A DNA stretch of 25,337 bases from 2-01-FULL-45-10 sp964433975 (GTDB taxonomy: Bacteria; Omnitrophota; Gorgyraeia; 2-01-FULL-45-10). Every line of letters begins with the position of its first letter. Positions within the stretch are counted from its first letter, which is position 1. Location of the stretch: NCBI GenBank assembly GCA_964433975.1, contig CAYSSS010000022.1, positions 1 to 25,337 on the forward strand, in the 5' to 3' direction. The notes under the pieces are model-generated. The model searched no databases and had not been told where the DNA came from. It saw only the letters and a list, made by a program, of their open reading frames with translations. Positions 20,406 to 25,337 of the stretch are shown one piece after another. Position numbers and translations under genes: made by a program.

Positions 20406-21080
20406 TTAAAGAGCCAATACGTCTTTCATCGTGAAGAGCCCGCTCTTCTTGCCCGCGACAAACTTCGCCGCTTCGAGAGCGCCCTTCGCGAATATGTCGC
20501 GACTCTTAGCGCTATGGGTTATCTCAAGAAGATCGGCATCACTTTCGAACGTTATCGTATGCTCGCCGACCATCTCGCCCTCGCGAACCGAATCTATCGG
20601 TATATCTATCTCCGGCTTGACGCTCTTTATGATCCTGGCCAATTCCTTCGCGGTACCGCTCGGAGCGTCTTTCTTTTCTGTATGATGGGCCTCGACTATG
20701 CTGACCTCATAATTTTCACCCAGAGCTTTCGACGCCTCCCCAACAAGCTTGAACAGGATATTCACTCCTATGGACATGTTTGGAGAGGATACTACAGGGA
20801 TACGGCTTGAGGCATCCTTTATCCTGGCTCTCTCCTCGTCGGATAGCCCGGTAGTGCCTATAACAATAGGTTTTTTGAGTTTTTCACATAGCGCCAGATG
20901 CTCCATGGTAGCTTTAGGTGAAGTGAAATCGATCAGGCAGTCACAAGCCGCAATGCCCGCTTCCGCGTCACCCTTGATATCAAAGCCTGCAGCTACTTCC
21001 ATTTCGGGATCTGACCCGGCGAGATCGATTATACGCGACCCCATCTTTCCTTCCGAGCCGCTTACACAAATCTTGACCAT
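20406..21080 (-). CDS. dapB: 4-hydroxy-tetrahydrodipicolinate reductase
   Basis: NAD(P)H-dependent reductase in the lysine/m-DAP route. At 224 residues it is shorter than the usual 240-270 but contains all key parts: the Rossmann start VSGSEGKMGSRI (6-17), DFTSPKAT, GTTGLSDEE, SSPNMSIGVN, and the catalytic EAHHTEKKDAPSGTA with the His pair and Lys. The missing length is mainly in the N-terminal nucleotide domain, between the first strands and DCLIDFTSP, as in other compact DapB proteins. It lies 14 nt after dapA. Confidence 0.96.
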   Translation of the reverse strand: MVKICVSGSEGKMGSRIIDLAGSDPEMEVAAGFDIKGDAEAGIAACDCLIDFTSPKATMEHLALCEKLKKPIVIGTTGLSDEERARIKDASSRIPVVSSPNMSIGVNILFKLVGEASKALGENYEVSIVEAHHTEKKDAPSGTAKELARIIKSVKPEIDIPIDSVREGEMVGEHTITFESDADLLEITHSAKSRDIFAKGALEAAKFVAGKKSGLFTMKDVLAL

Positions 21081-21094
21081 TGTAATACTCCTCT

Positions 21095-21967
21095 CTATAT
21101 GAGCCTGTAGTCCTTCAAAGCTTTCACGAGCTTCTCCTTATTCTCCGGCAGCATCTCGCATAGCGGCAGACGCATCTGGGGATCTATCATCTTCATTAGG
21201 CCCATGGCGGTCTTTACCGGAATCGGATTGGTCTCAACGAACATCGCCTTGATGAGATCTAGCATCTTGTAATGAAGCCCTTTAGCCTTCTCAATATCGC
21301 CCTTTTCGAAGATAGCGCACATATCGGCTACGTCACGCGGTATTATGTTCGCCACAACCGATATTATACCTACCCCGCCTATCGACATCACAGGAAGCGT
21401 CAACGCGTCGTCCCCGGAGATGAGAAGGAAATCCTTCGGGCACAGTCTCCTTATTCTGGACATTTGCTCCAGGCTGCCGCTTGCCTCTTTCACTCCGATG
21501 ATATTCTTAATTTCAGCCAACTTCACGAATGTCTCGGGCTCTATATTTACACCTGTTCTGGAAGCTATGTTATATAGGATTATCGGGATATCGACCGCGT
21601 CCGCGATAGCTTTGAAGTGCAGGTAGAGGCCTCTCTGTGTAGGGCGGTTGTAATACGGGCTCACCTGGAGCGACGCCCGGGCTCCCGCTTTTTTTGCGTG
21701 CTTGGTCAACGCTATAGCCTCTTCCGTGGAATTTGAGCCCGTCCCAGCGATAACGGGGATCCTGCCCTTGGCTAACTCTATCGTCAGCTCGATAACCTTA
21801 TCATGCTCTTCATAGTTGAGCGTCGCGCTCTCTCCGGTCGTGCCGCAAGGTACGAGGGCGGTAGTGCCGTTGGTTATATGAAACTCCACCAGCTCAGCAA
21901 GAGCCTTCTCGTCGATCTTGCCGTTCTTAAACGGCGTAACAAGAGCAACCATCGATCCTTTAAACAT
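21095..21967 (-). CDS. dapA: 4-hydroxy-tetrahydrodipicolinate synthase
   Basis: Schiff-base TIM-barrel enzyme that condenses pyruvate with aspartate semialdehyde. It has 290 residues. CGTTGESATL contains Thr43/Thr44, SPYYNRPTQRGL follows, Tyr132 and Arg137 lie in LYNIASRTG, and the Schiff-base lysine is Lys160 in GVKEASG. The context with dapF, dapB and dapL excludes related aldolases such as N-acetylneuraminate lyase. The start overlaps the 3' end of dapF by 8 nt, implying coupled translation. Confidence 0.97.
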   Translation of the reverse strand: MFKGSMVALVTPFKNGKIDEKALAELVEFHITNGTTALVPCGTTGESATLNYEEHDKVIELTIELAKGRIPVIAGTGSNSTEEAIALTKHAKKAGARASLQVSPYYNRPTQRGLYLHFKAIADAVDIPIILYNIASRTGVNIEPETFVKLAEIKNIIGVKEASGSLEQMSRIRRLCPKDFLLISGDDALTLPVMSIGGVGIISVVANIIPRDVADMCAIFEKGDIEKAKGLHYKMLDLIKAMFVETNPIPVKTAMGLMKMIDPQMRLPLCEMLPENKEKLVKALKDYRLI

Positions 21968-22775
21968 TTTCTATCTCCCCCTCGTAGACTAATTTTGCCT
22001 TGCCTTCCAGGTAGACGTTCTTAAAATTCCCTTCATGAGATTCAAAATAGACTTTCAATACCTCTCCCGATCTAGTTTCGACGGTGATCGGCGATAGAAG
22101 CTTCTCGGCCTCGGCCGATATTATGGCGCTTGCGACAGCACCAGTGCCGCAGGCGAGCGTCTCATCCTCCACGCCGCGCTCGTAGGTCCTGACCGCGATC
22201 TTATTATTGGCCTTATCCGTTACCTTTACAAAGTCCACGTTGGCGCCGTGGGGCGAAAACTCTTCGTGGTATCTCATCTTGGGCCCGAGCTTCTTTATCT
22301 CGACCGACTCGAGATCATTGACGAAATGTACGACATGCGGAACACCCGTGTTGGCCAGGTTTACTTTGTAGGGGCATTCGTGTATCATCAAGCAGAGGTT
22401 CCACGCTATGTCCTTTGGATCGGTTAGCTTCACCCTGACGTTATCGCCTTTAACGTTCGCGTTCAGTATGCCGGCGATGGTCTCTATCTTCATATCCTGG
22501 CTGAGCGCGATTTTTTTGGCATGAGCGTAAAGCGCCGTGCAGCGCGAGCCATTTCCGCACATCTCCGCCTCGCTGCCGTCGGAATTTATTATACGCATCC
22601 TGAAGTCGGCCACATTTGATTTCTCTACGAGAAGAAGTCCGTCGGCACCAACGCCATAGAACCTGTCGCAGAGCTTCTTTGCTATTCGTGCCGGATCGCC
22701 CTTCAGAACCAATCCGCGGTTATCGATAATAACAAAGTCGTTTCCGGTCGCAACCGCCTTCGTAAATTTAATCAT
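21960..22775 (-). CDS. dapF: Diaminopimelate epimerase
   Basis: Converts LL-DAP to meso-DAP by a two-cysteine mechanism. It has 271 residues. Cys73 is in EMCGNGSRC and Cys209 in LACGTGAVAS, the two catalytic thiols. TGNDFVIIDNR (10-20) and VGADGLLLVEKS are family motifs. Supplies meso-DAP both to lysA and to peptidoglycan. It starts 15 nt after lysA and overlaps dapA at its end. Confidence 0.97.
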   Translation of the reverse strand: MIKFTKAVATGNDFVIIDNRGLVLKGDPARIAKKLCDRFYGVGADGLLLVEKSNVADFRMRIINSDGSEAEMCGNGSRCTALYAHAKKIALSQDMKIETIAGILNANVKGDNVRVKLTDPKDIAWNLCLMIHECPYKVNLANTGVPHVVHFVNDLESVEIKKLGPKMRYHEEFSPHGANVDFVKVTDKANNKIAVRTYERGVEDETLACGTGAVASAIISAEAEKLLSPITVETRSGEVLKVYFESHEGNFKNVYLEGKAKLVYEGEIENV

Positions 22776-22790
22776 TCTATTCCCTGTTCT

Positions 22791-24047
22791 CTATTTTAAC
22801 TCTTTCGGTATCGATTCGCCGCGCACAATATCGGCATAACTCTCCTGCCGCCTTATGATATGTATCTTATTCTTCATCACCATCACCTCCGCCGCGCGCG
22901 GACGGGAATTATAGTTACTCGACATCGCGAAGCCATACGCTCCCGCGCCCATCACGGCCAGAAGATCGCCCTTGCGCATCATCGGCAGGAACCTGTCCTT
23001 GCCCAGAAAATCTCCGGATTCACAGATCGGCCCCACGATGTCGACCTTCTCGCACGTCTGGGCGCTATCGTGACTTACCTTTACAGGAACTATCTTGTGA
23101 TACGCCGTGTAAAGACTTGGGCGAATGAGATCGCTCATACCGCCGTCTACTATCACAAAAGTATTCCTCGGGGTTATCTTTGTATAGAGGACCTTCGTAA
23201 CGAGTATGCCGCTGTTTCCCGATACGAATCGCCCCGGCTCCAGTATTATCTTGAGGCGCGCTCTTTTGAGCAACGGCAGCACTCTCTTCGCAAAGTTTTT
23301 TGCCGTCTGTGGGTTCTCTATCGAATATATTATACCCAAGCCCCCGCCTATATTGAAGTGATCCACCTCTATCTTGTTCTTCTTTAAAAAGGAGAGTACT
23401 TTCTTTATAGCCTCTTCGAACGGGCCTCCATCCACTATCTGGGAGCCTATATGCACGTGGACCCCTCTTATATTGAGGTCGGGGTATCTCCATTTTGAAT
23501 TGAATATCTTGTGCACCGTTTCGAAATCGAGCCCGAACTTCGTGTCTCCCTTTCCGGTAGCTATGTGAGAATGCGTTTTTGGGACGACATCCGGATTTAT
23601 GCGTATGGCCACGTTAACCCGTTTCTTAAGCGACTCCGCTCTCCTCTGTATGACCTCCAGCTCTTCTTCGGACTCGGCATTAAAGAAGAGTATGCCGGCC
23701 TTGATCGCGTCCTCTATCTCGTCCGGCCTCTTACCCACGCCGGCGTAAACTATCTTCTTCGGATCGGCTCCGGCAAGGCGCGCCCTGTAGAGCTCGCCGC
23801 CCGAGACGATATCGAGTCCGGCGCCATTCTTCACAAGTGCGCGCAGTATGGCGATATTGGAATTACTCTTGACCGAGAAGCATATCAGCGGGCTTATCGA
23901 TCTAAAGGCGGACTTGATCTTCCTATAGTGGTCGATAAGCGTTTCGTGGCTGTAGAGATAGAATGGCGTCGGAACTCTTTTGGCTACATCCGACACCTTT
24001 GTATTTTCACAGTACAGCTCATTATTCTTGAATGTAAACTCATGCAT
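22791..24047 (-). CDS. lysA: Diaminopimelate decarboxylase
   Basis: PLP-dependent fold-III decarboxylase making lysine from meso-DAP. It has 418 residues. The PLP lysine is Lys60 in CFSVKSNSN, with HIGSQI (199-204), the phosphate-binding GGGLGI (234-239), EPGRF (270-274), and the partner-subunit CESGDFLG (Cys342) and GAGAYGFAMSSNYNSRPR (Tyr371). The length and motif set separate it from arginine/ornithine decarboxylases. Its ATG shares a base with the argH stop (TAATG). Confidence 0.97.
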   Translation of the reverse strand: MHEFTFKNNELYCENTKVSDVAKRVPTPFYLYSHETLIDHYRKIKSAFRSISPLICFSVKSNSNIAILRALVKNGAGLDIVSGGELYRARLAGADPKKIVYAGVGKRPDEIEDAIKAGILFFNAESEEELEVIQRRAESLKKRVNVAIRINPDVVPKTHSHIATGKGDTKFGLDFETVHKIFNSKWRYPDLNIRGVHVHIGSQIVDGGPFEEAIKKVLSFLKKNKIEVDHFNIGGGLGIIYSIENPQTAKNFAKRVLPLLKRARLKIILEPGRFVSGNSGILVTKVLYTKITPRNTFVIVDGGMSDLIRPSLYTAYHKIVPVKVSHDSAQTCEKVDIVGPICESGDFLGKDRFLPMMRKGDLLAVMGAGAYGFAMSSNYNSRPRAAEVMVMKNKIHIIRRQESYADIVRGESIPKELK

Positions 24048-25337
24048 TATCTTTTCACCGATCTCTTTGATTCGACCGAAACTTTCGGATCGAATAATCT
24101 GACTATCTCCTTATTTTTGAACTTATCTGAGAATCTCGACAGCTCGTGGTCGGTCATGCTCTTTATATCGATGCCGTTATCGATCGAATATCTTACGAGA
24201 TCTCCCGTAATGTTATGGGCGCTCTTGAAGGCGACGCCTTTTTTGACGAGATAATATACCAGGTCGGTCGCATATAGCGCCTCGTCATCCAGGTGCTCCT
24301 CTATCTTGACCTTATTGAACTTGAGCGTCTTTATCAAGCCGGACATGACCTTCAATTCAGACAGGACGATCTCAAACGAGTTGAATAGCGGCTCTTTATC
24401 GAGCTGCATATCTCTGTTGTAGGTAAGCGGCAGCCCCTTCATCATAGTCATTACGCTCATGGCGTTGGCCATAAGTCTTCCCGCGTATCCTCTCACCAGC
24501 TCAAGCACGTCCGGATTCTTCTTCTGAGGCATCAGAGAACTGCCGGTGCAGAAGGCGTCGTCTATCTTTATAAAATCGAACTCTTTGGTAGACCAGATCA
24601 CGAGGTCTTCAGCCAGCCTTGATAGATGAATCCCGATAAGCGATAATACGACGAGAGTGCTCATCAGAAAATCCCTGTCGCTCACCGCGTAGATGGAGTT
24701 TGTGGTGCACTCAATCTTTATGCCGCCGACCGACACCTTGTAGTCGCCCGACTTTATCGGTGTCCCTGCCAAAGCTCCCGCTCCCATAGTCAGCTTTATT
24801 GACTTCTCAAGATAGTCGAGCTTACCGGAATCCGTATTCAGCATCATCACGTATGCCAAGAGATAGTCCTTGAGATATACCGGCTGAGCGTGCTGAAGAT
24901 GCGTGAAACCGGGCATTATTACCCCTCTGTTCTTGGCCGCAAGGCCTTCAAGAGCCCGAACAAGATCCTGTACGCCACGGATCGTCTCCTTTATCGTATC
25001 TTTGCAATAGAGCTTCACGGCAAATATCACCTGATCGTTTCTCGATCTCGCGGTATGCAGTTTCAGCGCGGCATCCCCTATCTTGGAGTAGAGCATATTC
25101 TGTATCTGGGTGTGGATATCCTCCGCTGCCGGGTCGTGCTTGAACTTCCCCGCTTTCACGCTCGCGAGAATAGACTTAAGCCCCTTTGTGAGCTTGGCGG
25201 CCTCAGGAGCGGTCACGTAGAGCGCTCTCTTCAATATCTGGACATGGGCCATCGAACCAAGCAGATCGTGCTTCGCGAGTTTATGGTCGTATTGTATCGA
25301 CTTCGTAAACTCCTCTACGATCGGATCGGTGGCCTTC
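24047..25337 (-). CDS. argH: Argininosuccinate lyase, 5' end outside the window
   Basis: Last step of arginine synthesis: cleaves argininosuccinate to arginine and fumarate. About 429 residues are visible. The reading frame continues without a stop past the first internal ATG (25252) to the window edge, with family-typical sequence (KATDPIVEEFTKSIQYDHKL...), so the true start lies outside and probably only the first few residues are missing. Motifs are TARSRNDQV, TPGFTHLQHAQPV-like (MPGFTHLQHAQPV) and the fumarase-superfamily signature GSSLMPQKKNPD. It heads the lysine block, an arrangement known from other bacteria. Confidence 0.95.
   Translation of the reverse strand, partial: KATDPIVEEFTKSIQYDHKLAKHDLLGSMAHVQILKRALYVTAPEAAKLTKGLKSILASVKAGKFKHDPAAEDIHTQIQNMLYSKIGDAALKLHTARSRNDQVIFAVKLYCKDTIKETIRGVQDLVRALEGLAAKNRGVIMPGFTHLQHAQPVYLKDYLLAYVMMLNTDSGKLDYLEKSIKLTMGAGALAGTPIKSGDYKVSVGGIKIECTTNSIYAVSDRDFLMSTLVVLSLIGIHLSRLAEDLVIWSTKEFDFIKIDDAFCTGSSLMPQKKNPDVLELVRGYAGRLMANAMSVMTMMKGLPLTYNRDMQLDKEPLFNSFEIVLSELKVMSGLIKTLKFNKVKIEEHLDDEALYATDLVYYLVKKGVAFKSAHNITGDLVRYSIDNGIDIKSMTDHELSRFSDKFKNKEIVRLFDPKVSVESKRSVKR

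Noticed and set aside
21551..21577. DapA motif YNIASRTG lacking the usual Pro
   Set aside because: Tyr, Arg and the Schiff-base Lys are all present, so the change looks like ordinary family variation.
23065..23493. Minus-strand 142-codon frame inside lysA
   Set aside because: Out-of-frame shadow of lysA; translation is Arg/Gly/Ser-rich without domains.
23511..24254. Long plus-strand open frame opposite lysA and argH
   Set aside because: It lies antisense to two clearly recognised genes, its translation has no family-like motifs, and every supported gene is on the minus strand. The same reasoning removes the other plus-strand frames.

Overview
All recognised genes in this window lie on the minus strand, so transcription runs from the high-coordinate end to the low end. 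Base composition is moderate, and the genes are tightly packed with frequent stop/start contacts (ATGA, TAATG, 8-17 nt overlaps). The content fits a Gram-negative, probably anaerobic bacterium from an uncultured lineage. It has ExbB/ExbD-type energy transducers, m-DAP synthesis by the DapL aminotransferase route, and oxygen-independent NAD synthesis (NadX plus NadA). Omnitrophota or a related candidate phylum is my best guess from gene neighbourhood and repeat style, but this is inference and no 16S gene is present.

Layout in transcription order. (1) 25337-19157: argH (5' end cut by the window), lysA, dapF, dapA, dapB, dapL, a lysine/diaminopimelate block with argH at its head. (2) 19156-15272: folK, panC, nadA, nadX and a TtcA-type tRNA thiolase, covering folate, pantothenate, NAD and tRNA modification. 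(3) A small basic protein with an internal duplication (15242-15000), then uvrA (14921-12141). (4) 12144-8807: an exported TPR protein, ExbB, ExbD and a TonB-like membrane anchor. This looks like a Tol/Ton-type envelope module, but ExbD has Asn at the usual proton-carrying Asp position and the TonB-like protein has no C-terminal domain. (5) 8773-7653: three small uncharacterised proteins and cutA. (6) tRNA-Ala(CGC), with a likely promoter inside the end of cutA. (7) 7563-7107: the only long gene-free stretch, filled with palindromes. (8) 7106-3792: an exported Memo-AMMECR1 fusion, a membrane-anchored three-repeat beta protein, and rsmE. (9) mtaB, then fabG-acpP-fabF, the latter with its own sigma70-like promoter.

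The most unusual theme is a set of short palindromic elements. Several lie in-frame inside or at the ends of protein genes (mtaB, rsmE, the Memo gene, the TPR gene). One family is read in different frames in different genes, carries hairpin stems that vary while staying complementary, and contains other palindromes nested inside it. This resembles the protein-coding palindromic elements of Rickettsia in concept. A second, longer element forms an inverted pair in the gap at 7434-7541. The lysine/cofactor half of the window is almost free of these elements.
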